From the NCBI RefSeq assembly GCF_013393325.1, contig NZ_QJRC01000099.1, positions 46,972 to 110,971 of the forward strand: 64,000 nt of DNA, given 5' to 3'. The notes below the pieces were generated by a model that had not been told where the DNA came from, searched no databases, and was given only the letters and a program-made list of their open reading frames with translations. Positions 54,012 to 62,120 of this stretch are shown here, piece by piece. The stretch comes from Pseudomonas hunanensis (GTDB taxonomy: Bacteria; Pseudomonadota; Gammaproteobacteria; Pseudomonadales; Pseudomonadaceae). Both the position numbers and the translations under genes were made by a program. Each line of letters opens with the position of its first letter. Position 1 is the first letter of the stretch.

Positions 54012-55226
54012 CTCGCTGAAGGGGATGAACGGCACGCTGTCACCGCGCTTTGGCGTGCTGCCCTCACGCACCTCTACCAAGCCCTCGGCCCAGGCCGCGC
54101 TACGCAGCACACCCGAGCTCTGGTTCTTGTAGATGCGCACCTGGCCCTGCTCGATGCGCGCACGCAGGTATTCGCGGCGCGTCCCAGGCTTGGGCCAGTC
54201 AAAGCCCGCTGGCATATCGAAGCGCAATGGCGTGACGTCGGCCACACCCTGGCGGCGCAGCAGGTAGGGCCGGGTCAGCAGGCCAAAGGTGACCAGCGTC
54301 GAGGCCGGGTTACCTGGCAGGCCGATCACCGGCACGCCCTGGAAGTGGCCAAACGTCAGCGGCTTGCCCGGCTTGATCGCCAGCTTCCACAGCGCCAGCT
54401 CGCCAGCTTCGCGCAGGGCAGCACCAAGGTAGTCGGCCTCGCCCACCGAGACACCGCCGGTGGACAGGATCAGGTCTACGCCCCCCAGCTCGGCCAGGCA
54501 GGTGCGGGTACGGGCCAGGTCATCTGGCAGGATGCCGGCGTCGACCACTTCGCAGCCCAGTCGCTGCAGCCAGCTGACCAGCAACCTGCGGTTGCTGTTG
54601 TAGATTTGCCCAGGCCCCAGCGGTAGGCCGGGCTCGACCAGTTCGTCGCCGGTAGACAGCACCGCCACTTTCACCTTGCGCACTAGATCCAGGCGGCCAT
54701 ACCCCAGGGTCGCCGCCAGGCCCAGCTCGATCGGCCCGAGGCGGGTACCGGCGCTCATTACCTGTTCGCCCTTGCGGGTTTCCTGGCCCTGAGGGCGTAT
54801 GTTCTGTTCGGTTTGCAACGCTTCGAGAAAACGCACCCGGCCATCTTCGAGCACTTCGGTGTTTTCCTGCATCTCGACGCAGTCGGCCCCTTCCGGCACC
54901 GGTGCACCGGTGAAGATCCGCGCGCAGGTGCCCGGTTGCAGCGGCTGTGGCGCATGGCCGGCGAAAATACGCTGGCTGACCGGCAGCGGCTGGCCCTGCC
55001 AGTCGGCTTTACGCAAGGCATAACCGTCCATGGCGCTATTCGGCCAGGGCGGCAGGTCGAGCGACGCCACCAGGTCGGTGGCCAACACACGGCCTTCGGC
55101 TTCGGCCAGCGGCAAGTTCTCGGTGTCGCGGATCGGTGCCGCCTCGGCCAATGCCAGCAGCTGCTCCAGGGCCTGTTCCACCGGCATCAGCGGCCGGGCC
55201 TGGCTGAGCTTAGCCACGGCTGTCAC
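54000..55226 (-). CDS. moeA: Molybdopterin molybdenumtransferase MoeA
   Basis: 408 residues from a GTG at 55226. A second GTG at 55217 gives MAKL and is an equally weak alternative. It inserts molybdenum into adenylylated molybdopterin. Motifs include NSAMDGYALR (domain II), FTGAPVPEGAD, VLSTGDEL and STGGVSVGEADY (MoaB/MogA-like domain), with PGNPAST and a C-terminal beta-barrel. It overlaps moaB by 17 bp, so the pair is coupled. Confidence 0.95.
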   Translation of the reverse strand: MTAVAKLSQARPLMPVEQALEQLLALAEAAPIRDTENLPLAEAEGRVLATDLVASLDLPPWPNSAMDGYALRKADWQGQPLPVSQRIFAGHAPQPLQPGTCARIFTGAPVPEGADCVEMQENTEVLEDGRVRFLEALQTEQNIRPQGQETRKGEQVMSAGTRLGPIELGLAATLGYGRLDLVRKVKVAVLSTGDELVEPGLPLGPGQIYNSNRRLLVSWLQRLGCEVVDAGILPDDLARTRTCLAELGGVDLILSTGGVSVGEADYLGAALREAGELALWKLAIKPGKPLTFGHFQGVPVIGLPGNPASTLVTFGLLTRPYLLRRQGVADVTPLRFDMPAGFDWPKPGTRREYLRARIEQGQVRIYKNQSSGVLRSAAWAEGLVEVREGSTPKRGDSVPFIPFSELLG

Positions 55227-55749
55227 AGACCGCTGCCTGCTTCAGATGCGCCACGAAGTTGCACGGGCGATGACGGGCATCGAGCTGCTCGGCAAGGATG
55301 CCATCCCAGCCGGTGCGCACCGCATTGGTCGAGCCCGGCAGGCAGCACACCAGGGTGCCGTTGGCCAGCCCGGCCAACGCACGCGACTGCACGGTGGAGG
55401 TGCCAATGTCGGCCACGGAGATCTGCCGGAACAGCTCGCCAAAGCCGTCCACCTGCTTGTCCAACAGGCAGGCCACCGCCTCGGGGGTGCTGTCGCGGCC
55501 GGTAAAACCGGTCCCCCCGGTAATCAACACCACTTGCACGCTGTCGTCGGCGATCCAGGTGGCGACCTGGGCGCGGATCTTGTACAGGTCGTCCTTGAGC
55601 AGCACGCGCTCGGCCAGGCGATGGCCGGCGGCGCTCAGGCGGTCGACGAACATTTGCCCAGAGCTGTCGGTTTCGAAGGTACGGGTGTCGCTGACCGTGA
55701 GCACGGCGATGTTCAACGCCACGAAGGGGGTATCTGCCTTGGCTTTCAT
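55210..55749 (-). CDS. moaB: Molybdenum cofactor biosynthesis protein MoaB (MogA-like)
   Basis: 179 residues of the MogA/MoaB fold, which adenylylates molybdopterin before MoeA. Motifs are VLTVSDTRTFETDSSGQ, ITGGTGFTGRDSTPEAV and LPGSTNAVRTGWDGI. The start at 55749 is the first ATG. It is first in a two-gene unit with moeA. The moaACDE and mobA genes are not in the window, so the rest of the pathway is encoded elsewhere. The molybdenum enzymes served cannot be named from here. Confidence 0.95.
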   Translation of the reverse strand: MKAKADTPFVALNIAVLTVSDTRTFETDSSGQMFVDRLSAAGHRLAERVLLKDDLYKIRAQVATWIADDSVQVVLITGGTGFTGRDSTPEAVACLLDKQVDGFGELFRQISVADIGTSTVQSRALAGLANGTLVCCLPGSTNAVRTGWDGILAEQLDARHRPCNFVAHLKQAAVCDSRG

Positions 55750-55936
55750 GGGGATCCGTCACAACAAGATGAGATGGCCGCAGTTATATCACAGCGCACC
55801 TTTTCCGGCGTTGCGCCCATCGCCCTTGCCCTGGGTCAAGGGGACGAAATCGTCGCTATGCTGCACTGGGAGTGAACTTGCACTAACGTCCTGCGTCATA
55901 AATGTCATCTAGCACCATCGCACTTGGAGAAACACG

Positions 55937-56158
55937 ATGATCAAACGGACCCTCCCCGCCTTCCTGCTCGCCCTGGGCCTGGGCGCCCTCGCCGGCTGTG
56001 CATCGCCGACTGTCATTACCCTTAACGATGGTCGCGAAATCCAGGCCACCGACACGCCGAAGTTCGACGAAGACTCCGGTTTCTACGAATTCGAGCAGCT
56101 GGACGGCAAGCGCACGCGCCTGAACAAGGACCAGATCCGCACCGTCAAAGAGCTCTGA
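55937..56158 (+). CDS. YgdI/YgdR-type small lipoprotein (DUF903)
   Basis: 73 residues. A lipoprotein signal (IKRTLPAFLLALGLGALAGC, lipobox LAGC, Cys at 21) is followed by a single beta-barrel-like SH3 domain with the DUF903 pattern TVITLNDGREIQATDTPKFDEDSGFYEFEQ and QIRTVKEL (written in part). The Asp at +2 inner-membrane retention signal is absent (ASP follows), so outer-membrane sorting by Lol is expected. The Shine-Dalgarno is GGAGA. The function is unknown. Confidence 0.93.
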   Translation: MIKRTLPAFLLALGLGALAGCASPTVITLNDGREIQATDTPKFDEDSGFYEFEQLDGKRTRLNKDQIRTVKEL

Positions 56159-56165
56159 TCAAGCC

Positions 56166-56211
56166 ACCGTTTTGGCAATGGCCCTTTAAACAACAAGGGC
56201 TTGCTGGCGAA
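56166..56211. repeat. Imperfect inverted repeat before tRNA-Pro
   Basis: CCGTTTT and GCCCTT pair with AAGGGC and AAAACGG across internal loops. It may be the 3' end structure of the small lipoprotein mRNA. Confidence 0.4.
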
Positions 56212-56238
56212 AACGGGATGCAGTAGGATTTTGTTCAT

Positions 56239-56315
56239 CGGAGTGTAGCGCAGCCAGGTAGCGCGTCTCGTTCGGGACGAGAAGGCCGCAGGTTCGAATC
56301 CTGTCTCTCCGACCA
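56239..56315 (+). tRNA. tRNA-Pro (anticodon CGG)
   Basis: A 77-nt cloverleaf. The acceptor stem pairs CGGAG at the 5' end with CTCCG and the encoded CCA end. The anticodon arm TCTCG-TTCGGGA-CGAGA presents CGG, and the T-arm is CAGG-TTCGAAT-CCTG. An intrinsic terminator follows 10 bp later. Confidence 0.96.
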
Positions 56316-56324
56316 GGTTCTGCT

Positions 56325-56355
56325 AAAAAAGCCCGCCTTGCGCGGGCTTTTTGTT
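56325..56355 (+). terminator. Intrinsic terminator after tRNA-Pro
   Basis: AAAAGCCCGC / GCGGGCTTTT with a 3-4-nt loop and a run of five T. Because of the A-run at its other side it can also end the mqo transcript on the minus strand. Confidence 0.93.
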
Positions 56356-56371
56356 GTGCGCGAGAACGACG

Positions 56372-57952
56372 TCAGTGCGCGGCTTGGGCTTCAGCTTCTA
56401 CGGGCATGTGCAACAACTGCAAGCGCTCGCTGCTCCACGCGCGGGTCTGGTTGGTCAGCGCCAGGTCGTTGTTCAGCTTCTGGCCGTAGCTCGGCACGAT
56501 TTCCTTGAGCCTGGCCTGCCAGGCAGGCGACTGGATGCGGTCCTTGAAGGTCTTTTCCAGCACGGTCAGCATGATCGGCGCGGCGGTCGAGGCGCCAGGC
56601 GAAGCGCCCAACAGCGCGGCGATACTGCCGTCCTGCGCCGCCACCACTTCGGTACCGAACTGCAACACACCACCCAGTACCGGGTCCTTCTTGATCACCT
56701 GCACCCGCTGGCCAGCCTGCAGCAGCTTCCAGTCTTCGTTCTTGGCGTTGGGGAAGTACTCGCGCAGCGCGTTCATGCGGTCATCGAAGCTGAGCATCAA
56801 TTGCCCCATCAGGTAGGTGCTGAGGTCGATGTTGTCGATACCGGCATTGAGCATGGGCAACACGTTGTGGCTGTTCAGCGAGGCGAACATGTCCAGCAGC
56901 GAACCGTGCTTGAGGTACTTGGTGGAGAACGTGGCGAACGGGCCGAACAACAGCACCTGTTTGCCATCGATCATCCGCGTGTCCAGGTGCGGCACCGACA
57001 TGGGTGGAGCGCCAACCGAAGCCTTGCCGTACAGTTTGGCCTGGTGACGCGCGACCAGGTCAGGGTTATCGGTCATCAGGAACTGGCCCCCCACCGGGAA
57101 GCCCGCATAGCCTTCGGCCTCGGGGATGCCCGACTTCTGCAACAACTTCAGTGCGCCGCCACCGGCTCCAATGAAGACGAAGCGGGCATTGACAGCCTTC
57201 TCCTTGCCGCCGTTGGCCAGGTCGGCCACGACTACATGCCAGGTGCCATCGTCGTTACGTACGATGTCACGCACTTCATGACGCACATTCAGCGACACGT
57301 TGGGGTTGCGAGTCATTGCAGCGAACAGCTGGCGGGTGATTTCGCCGAAGTTCACGTCGGTGCCGATGGCCATGCGCGTGGCGGCGATCTTCTGCCCCGG
57401 GTCACGGCCTTCCATGACCAGCGGCGCCCATTGGCGAATCTGCTCGTGGTCCTCGGAGATTTCCATGCCGCGGAATAGCGAGCTGTGTTGCAGGGCATCG
57501 ACGCGCTTGTGCAAGAAGGCAATGTTCTCGTCTCCCCAGACGAAACTCATGTGCGGCACATTGTTGATGAACGATCTTGGGTTGTTCAGCACGCCCTGCT
57601 CGACCTGGTAGGCCCAGAACTGCTTGGACACCTCGAACTGCTCGTTCACCCCCACGGCCTTGCTGATGTCGATGCTGCCATCCTTGCCGACGCTGGTGTA
57701 GTTCAGCTCGCAGAATGCAGAGTGACCGGTGCCGGCGTTGTTCCAGGCGTTGGAGCTTTCCTCGGCGACCTGGTCCATGCGCTCGTAGACGTCGACCTTC
57801 CAGGACGGTTCCAGCTCGGTGAGGTAAGTGCCCAGGCTGGCACTCATGATGCCGCCACCGATCAACAGCACGTCGACGGTTTTCTCAGGCTCGGCAGGTT
57901 TGGAACAGCCGATGACGCCCAGGCAGAGGAACGTCAGCAGAAATTTCTTCAT
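56372..57952 (-). CDS. mqo: Malate:quinone oxidoreductase with lipoprotein-type signal
   Basis: 526 residues from the ATG at 57952. Residues 1-16 are KKFLLTFLCLGVIGC-like (lipobox VIGC, Cys16), a lipoprotein signal rarely seen on Mqo. The enzyme follows at once: FAD motif VLLIGGGIMSASLG, NAWNNAGTGHSAFCELNYT, FIGAGGGALKLLQKSGIPE, FPVGGQFL and ASPGASTAAPIML. Mqo oxidises malate to oxaloacetate and reduces quinone as a membrane-associated FAD enzyme. Here export or membrane anchoring in the periplasm is implied if the signal is used. An upstream frame to 58075 is not supported. It lies alone between the tRNA and a chemoreceptor. Confidence 0.93.
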   Translation of the reverse strand: MKKFLLTFLCLGVIGCSKPAEPEKTVDVLLIGGGIMSASLGTYLTELEPSWKVDVYERMDQVAEESSNAWNNAGTGHSAFCELNYTSVGKDGSIDISKAVGVNEQFEVSKQFWAYQVEQGVLNNPRSFINNVPHMSFVWGDENIAFLHKRVDALQHSSLFRGMEISEDHEQIRQWAPLVMEGRDPGQKIAATRMAIGTDVNFGEITRQLFAAMTRNPNVSLNVRHEVRDIVRNDDGTWHVVVADLANGGKEKAVNARFVFIGAGGGALKLLQKSGIPEAEGYAGFPVGGQFLMTDNPDLVARHQAKLYGKASVGAPPMSVPHLDTRMIDGKQVLLFGPFATFSTKYLKHGSLLDMFASLNSHNVLPMLNAGIDNIDLSTYLMGQLMLSFDDRMNALREYFPNAKNEDWKLLQAGQRVQVIKKDPVLGGVLQFGTEVVAAQDGSIAALLGASPGASTAAPIMLTVLEKTFKDRIQSPAWQARLKEIVPSYGQKLNNDLALTNQTRAWSSERLQLLHMPVEAEAQAAH

Positions 57953-58108
57953 TGATGTTATCCAGTTGTTGTGTGCACGCGCGCCGCCTGGAGCAGGGAA
58001 TGTGCCAACTGGGGTTGGGCTAACAAATATGGGGTAAAACGAAGGGCCGCATGGCGGCAACCCGCCACAGGGCAATGGTTTTAGCGGTCTGGTGGCGGAT
58101 TTCCCCCA

Positions 58109-58131
58109 GGGGCCGTGTGACGGCCCCTTTT
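58109..58131 (+). terminator. Hairpin with T-run between mqo and the chemoreceptor gene
   Basis: GGGGCCGT-GTG-ACGGCCCC is followed by TTTT on the + strand. Both flanking genes are on the minus strand, so the structure ends the chemoreceptor transcript less efficiently than it would a + transcript. Confidence 0.55.
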
Positions 58132-58136
58132 CAAGG

Positions 58137-59753
58137 TCAGGCGCTCAGGCGCGAGGTGACTTCGCCCAGTTGCCCCGACAAACCATGCAGGCGATGCCCC
58201 GCCTGCTCGGTATGCTGCACCGCTTCCTGGTTGGCCGTGGCAATGCGGGTAATCTCGATCAGGTTGCGCGAGATATCGTCGGCTACGCTGGTCTGCTCTT
58301 CAGCTGCCGTGGCGATCTGCCGGTTCATATCGCGTATCGCCTCCACAGCCTGGGTGATACGTTGCAGCATCTGCCCGGCCTGCTCGACCTGTTCAGCCCC
58401 TTCCTGGCTTCGCTGCTGGCCGCTTTCGATGGCCTTCACCGCCTCCACCGCCCCAGACTGTACCGCTTCGATGATCTGGTTGATTTCGGCAATCGACGCC
58501 GCCGTGCGCTGGGCCAGGCTGCGCACCTCATCGGCGACCACCGCAAAGCCGCGCCCGGCTTCACCAGCACGGGCCGCCTCGATGGCCGCGTTGAGCGCCA
58601 GCAGGTTGGTTTGCTCGGCAATGCCACGAATCACTTCCAGCACTTTGCCAATGCGCGTGCTGTCATGCTCCAGATCGCGGATCACCGACGCCGTGCCAGC
58701 GATTTCACGGTTGACCACACCGATGATGTCGATGGTCTGCTGCATCACCTGCTCGCCCGCCTGGGCGCTGTGGTCGGCGTCATCCGCTGCACGGGCTGCC
58801 TCGGCGGCGTGGCGAGCCACCTCCTGTGCGGTGGCGGACATCTCGTGCATGGCCGTCGCCACCTGGTCGGTACGCTGGAACTGGTCATGAGTACCGCGAG
58901 CCATGTCGCCGGCAATACTGCGCAACTGGCCACTGGCGCCTTCCAGCTCCTGCGCGTTGTCCTGCAACCGGCCAACCGTGTCGGCCAGGAAATCGCGCAG
59001 GGTGTTGGCCGCCCGCGCCAGCCGCCCCAGTTCGTCCTCACGGCGGCTGTCGACCCGGGCGGCAAAGCGGCCTTGGCTGAGTTGCGCAACATACTCGATC
59101 AACTGGCGGATCGGCTCGATCAGGCTGCGATTGACCAACCACAGGCTAAGCAGCCCCACCATCACCGCAGAAGCCAGCATCACCAGCAGGCCCAGCCATA
59201 CCGTGCGCTCGGCGCTGGCGCTGATGCTCGTCGCACGCTGGCGGGCATCGGCACGCAGTTGCTCGACCAGTTGGCTCATCTGCTCACTGGCGGCGCGATC
59301 CACGCCCTTCACCGCCTGGTCGCCTGCTACCGGGTCGCCACCTGCGGCAAGGAAGGCCTGCCGCCCCTGCGCATAGGCCTGGCCCAGCTGGCGGTGGCTG
59401 TCGCGCAATTGCTGTAGTGGCTCCTTGAGCCTGGCGTCGCTGCTGTCGATTAGTTGCCCGAGCAATTGTTGCACCTGCTGCTCGCGGGCCTGGAACTGCT
59501 GCCAGTACTTGTCCATCTCTGCCGGTTGGCGCCCGCGCAGCAGCACGTTCTTCCATTCCTGCACCTGGATCTTGAACTGCAGGTTGGCTTCGTCAATCAA
59601 TTGCGAGGCCCGCAGCGGCCCGTCCACCAACTCGGCGTAACCACGCACGCTGGACGACAGAAACTGGAAACACACCAGGGCGATCAGCAGCATCGCCACC
59701 ACGCTGCCGCCGAGCAGCGAGAGAATTTGCACTCTGAGGGATTTACGCAACAT
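58137..59753 (-). CDS. Methyl-accepting chemotaxis protein
   Basis: 538 residues from the ATG at 59753 (MLRKSLRVQIL). Transmembrane helices at about 12-32 and 185-207 enclose a ~150-residue periplasmic domain rich in Gln (four-helix bundle type, LREPLQ-LRDSHRQLG). A HAMP domain (about 210-260) and a signalling coiled coil follow, with the hairpin tip IRGIAEQTNLLALNAAIEAARAGE. No C-terminal CheR/CheB tethering pentapeptide is seen. The ligand is unknown. A FliA promoter is not recognisable just upstream. Confidence 0.93.
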   Translation of the reverse strand: MLRKSLRVQILSLLGGSVVAMLLIALVCFQFLSSSVRGYAELVDGPLRASQLIDEANLQFKIQVQEWKNVLLRGRQPAEMDKYWQQFQAREQQVQQLLGQLIDSSDARLKEPLQQLRDSHRQLGQAYAQGRQAFLAAGGDPVAGDQAVKGVDRAASEQMSQLVEQLRADARQRATSISASAERTVWLGLLVMLASAVMVGLLSLWLVNRSLIEPIRQLIEYVAQLSQGRFAARVDSRREDELGRLARAANTLRDFLADTVGRLQDNAQELEGASGQLRSIAGDMARGTHDQFQRTDQVATAMHEMSATAQEVARHAAEAARAADDADHSAQAGEQVMQQTIDIIGVVNREIAGTASVIRDLEHDSTRIGKVLEVIRGIAEQTNLLALNAAIEAARAGEAGRGFAVVADEVRSLAQRTAASIAEINQIIEAVQSGAVEAVKAIESGQQRSQEGAEQVEQAGQMLQRITQAVEAIRDMNRQIATAAEEQTSVADDISRNLIEITRIATANQEAVQHTEQAGHRLHGLSGQLGEVTSRLSA

Positions 59754-59815
59754 CGAGGGTCTCGGAACCAGAGGGGTAGGCTGAGGCCGCTGTACAGCCC
59801 CATTACTGGCAGGCC

Positions 59816-59846
59816 AAAAAAAGGCTGCCATCAAGCAATGGCAGCC
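59816..59846 (-). terminator. Intrinsic terminator of the ABC exporter gene
   Basis: GGCTGCCAT / ATGGCAGCC with a 6-nt loop and seven T on the minus strand. It lies 77 bp past the ABC stop and so isolates the chemoreceptor gene. Confidence 0.93.
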
Positions 59847-59923
59847 AGGTCAAGCACTTACGCAACAGTTGAGGCAGATACTCTCAGGCAATTACTACAA
59901 AAATATTACAAAGCCGCGACAAG

Positions 59924-61678
59924 CTAACCGGTGGTGAACTGCAGCGCTGCCAGCCGCGCATACAGCGGGCTTTCCTCGATCAACTGACGGTGAGTGCCCA
60001 CCGCCACTACCCGACCCTTGTCGATGACCGCGATGCGCTCGGCATGCTGCACCGTGGCCAGACGATGGGCGATCACCAGCGTGGTGCGCCCAGCCATCAG
60101 GCTGGGCAGCGCTTGCTGGATCAAGTGTTCGCTTTGCGCGTCAAGGGCACTGGTGGCTTCGTCCAGCAACAGGATCGGCGCATCGACCAGCAATGCCCGG
60201 GCAATCGCCAGGCGCTGACGCTGCCCGCCGGAAAGCCCTATGCCGCCTTCCCCTAGCGGTGTCTGGTAGCCCTGCGGCAGTTGTTGGATAAACGCGTCAG
60301 CGTGGGCACCGCGAGCTGCGGCTTCGACTTCAGCCAAGGTTGCCTCGGGCCGGCCATAACGGATGTTGGCCTCTACCGTGCCACGGAACAGCGACGGGTT
60401 TTGCGCCACCAGGGCGAACTGCCGGCGCAGTTGGTCAGGATCGAATTCGGTAAGCGCCTGGCCATCGAGCAGAATGCGCCCTTGTTGGGGGTCGTAGAAG
60501 CGCAGCAACAAATCGAACAGGGTCGACTTGCCTGCCCCCGAGGGGCCGACCAGCGCTACGGTCTGCCCGGGCTCGATGGCCAGGCTCAGGCCATCCACTG
60601 CCGCCACCGTGGGCCGTGACGGGTAGGCGAACACCACCTGCTGCAGCTCGATACGCCCGCTGGCCCGCTGCTGTGGTTGCCCCTGTACCACGGCGGGCGG
60701 CAGGATCGCACTGTGCGCCGCCAACAGTTCGGCAATGCGCTCGGCCGCACCTGCGGCGCGCTGCAGCTCGCCAATCACTTCGCTGAGCGTACCGAAAGCG
60801 CTGCCGACGATCAGGCTGTAGAACACGAATGCAGCCAGTTCGCCTGCGGAAATACGCCCGGCGATCACATCCATGCCCCCGACCCACAGCATCACACCCA
60901 CCGCCCCCAGCACCAGCACGATCACCAAGGTGATCAGCCAGGCACGCTGAGCAATTCGCTTGCGGGCCACAGTAAACGCCGCTTCGACTGTGCCGGCGAA
61001 CAGTTCGCGGTCGTGCGCCTGGTGGTTGTAGGCCTGTACGGTCTTGATCTGCCCAAGCGTCTCGGCCACGTAGCTGCCTACATCGGCGACCCGGTCCTGG
61101 CTTTGCCGTGACAGGCTGCGCACCCGACGGCCGAACAGCAGAATCGGTGCCAGCACCAGCGGCAGGGCCACCACCACGATGCTGGTGAGCTTGGGGTTGG
61201 TGATGAACAGCAACACCACGCCGCCAATGACCATCAGCGCGTTGCGCAGGAACATCGACAGCGATGAACCGATGACCGATTGCAGCAGGGTGGTGTCCGC
61301 TGTCAGCCGTGACTGGATCTCGGAGCTGCGGTTGTCTTCGAAAAAACCTGGGTGCAGACCGATCAGGTGGTCGAACACGGCACGACGGATATCGGCCACG
61401 CAGCGCTCACCAATCCACGACACCAGGTAGAAACGGCTGAAGGTGCCCACTGCCAGGGCCAGCACCAGCACCAGGAATAGCCCGATGGTCTGGTTGAGCT
61501 GGTGCGCGGAGCGCGTCATGAAGCCCTGGTCCACCAGCAAGCGGATGCCCTGGCCCATGGACAACGTAATGGCGGCGGTAACCACCAAGGCCAGCAGCAC
61601 TTGCCGACGATAGGGGCGAACGAACTGCCAGGCCAGGCGCAAGGCGCGGCGTTGACGTGGGGAAACCGATTCGGGCAT
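59924..61678 (-). CDS. ABC exporter (fused membrane and ATPase domains, MsbA-like)
   Basis: 584 residues from the ATG at 61678 (MPESVSPRQRRALRLAWQF). Six transmembrane helices (about 25-300) are followed by an ATPase with Walker A GPSGAGKSTLFDLLL, signature LSGGQRQRLAIARAL, Walker B ILLLDEATSALD and H-loop AHRLATV. As a half-transporter it should act as a homodimer. MsbA-like transporters move lipids or drugs, but the substrate cannot be told from sequence. The coupling-helix region FDHLIGLHPGFFEDN is typical. It is a single gene with a strong terminator. Confidence 0.92.
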   Translation of the reverse strand: MPESVSPRQRRALRLAWQFVRPYRRQVLLALVVTAAITLSMGQGIRLLVDQGFMTRSAHQLNQTIGLFLVLVLALAVGTFSRFYLVSWIGERCVADIRRAVFDHLIGLHPGFFEDNRSSEIQSRLTADTTLLQSVIGSSLSMFLRNALMVIGGVVLLFITNPKLTSIVVVALPLVLAPILLFGRRVRSLSRQSQDRVADVGSYVAETLGQIKTVQAYNHQAHDRELFAGTVEAAFTVARKRIAQRAWLITLVIVLVLGAVGVMLWVGGMDVIAGRISAGELAAFVFYSLIVGSAFGTLSEVIGELQRAAGAAERIAELLAAHSAILPPAVVQGQPQQRASGRIELQQVVFAYPSRPTVAAVDGLSLAIEPGQTVALVGPSGAGKSTLFDLLLRFYDPQQGRILLDGQALTEFDPDQLRRQFALVAQNPSLFRGTVEANIRYGRPEATLAEVEAAARGAHADAFIQQLPQGYQTPLGEGGIGLSGGQRQRLAIARALLVDAPILLLDEATSALDAQSEHLIQQALPSLMAGRTTLVIAHRLATVQHAERIAVIDKGRVVAVGTHRQLIEESPLYARLAALQFTTG

Positions 61679-61809
61679 GGCGACGACCACAATGCTGGGG
61701 AAACCGCAGACTACCATTCATCCCGAGCGGGGGAATGGCTTCAGGGTGCTATAACGCATTGGTCTAAGCAGATGATGGAGCTTTCACAGGGTTTCTGTTG
61801 GACTGTTGC

Positions 61810-61847
61810 TGCCGTGACACAGAAGCTGTCACAGGCCAGTCACGGCA
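61810..61847. repeat. Inverted repeat in the leader of the PA1571-like gene
   Basis: TGCCGTGAC / GTCACGGCA (9 bp, 20-nt spacer) encloses a second pair GTGACA/TGTCAC. It lies 41-78 bp upstream of the ATG of the small gene and might be an operator or leader hairpin. Confidence 0.45.
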
Positions 61848-61887
61848 CAAGGCTACCCTGAGCTCGAACCTGAAGAGGAGACAGTGC

Positions 61888-62061
61888 ATGAGCTTGCAGC
61901 ATGGCAGTGACAACCAGAAGCCCCAGACCACTCAGCAATCACAGGTATGCGGTTCGATCATCGACGCCAAGGGACGTGAAGTGCCCATCACCGAGCAGAT
62001 GATCCAGCAGGCCTGCAAGGCCCTGGAAGAAAGCCGGGTCGAGCGCGTACGCAAAGGTTGA
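61888..62061 (+). CDS. PA1571-like small Pseudomonas protein
   Basis: 57 residues from the ATG at 61888, with strong Shine-Dalgarno GAGGAG. The sequence opens with a polar stretch (SLQHGSDNQKPQTTQQSQ), then VCGSIIDAKGREVPITEQMIQQACKALE and a basic end. The pattern CGSIIDA-GREVPITE-MI is shared with PA1571-type Pseudomonas proteins. There is no signal or membrane segment. It ends at a strong bidirectional terminator. The function is unknown. Confidence 0.8.
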   Translation: MSLQHGSDNQKPQTTQQSQVCGSIIDAKGREVPITEQMIQQACKALEESRVERVRKG

Positions 62062-62077
62062 TCGGCGAATTTTTTGC

Positions 62078-62105
62078 AACCCGGCGCTTGCGCCGGGTTT
62101 TTATT
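62078..62105. terminator. Bidirectional intrinsic terminator
   Basis: AACCCGGCGC-TT-GCGCCGGGTT is a perfect 10-bp stem with TTTTT following and TTTTTT on the other side (as A-run on the minus strand absent). It separates the small gene (+) from convergent pdxB (-). Confidence 0.9.
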
Positions 62106-62120
62106 GCTCGGCAAGGTCGC

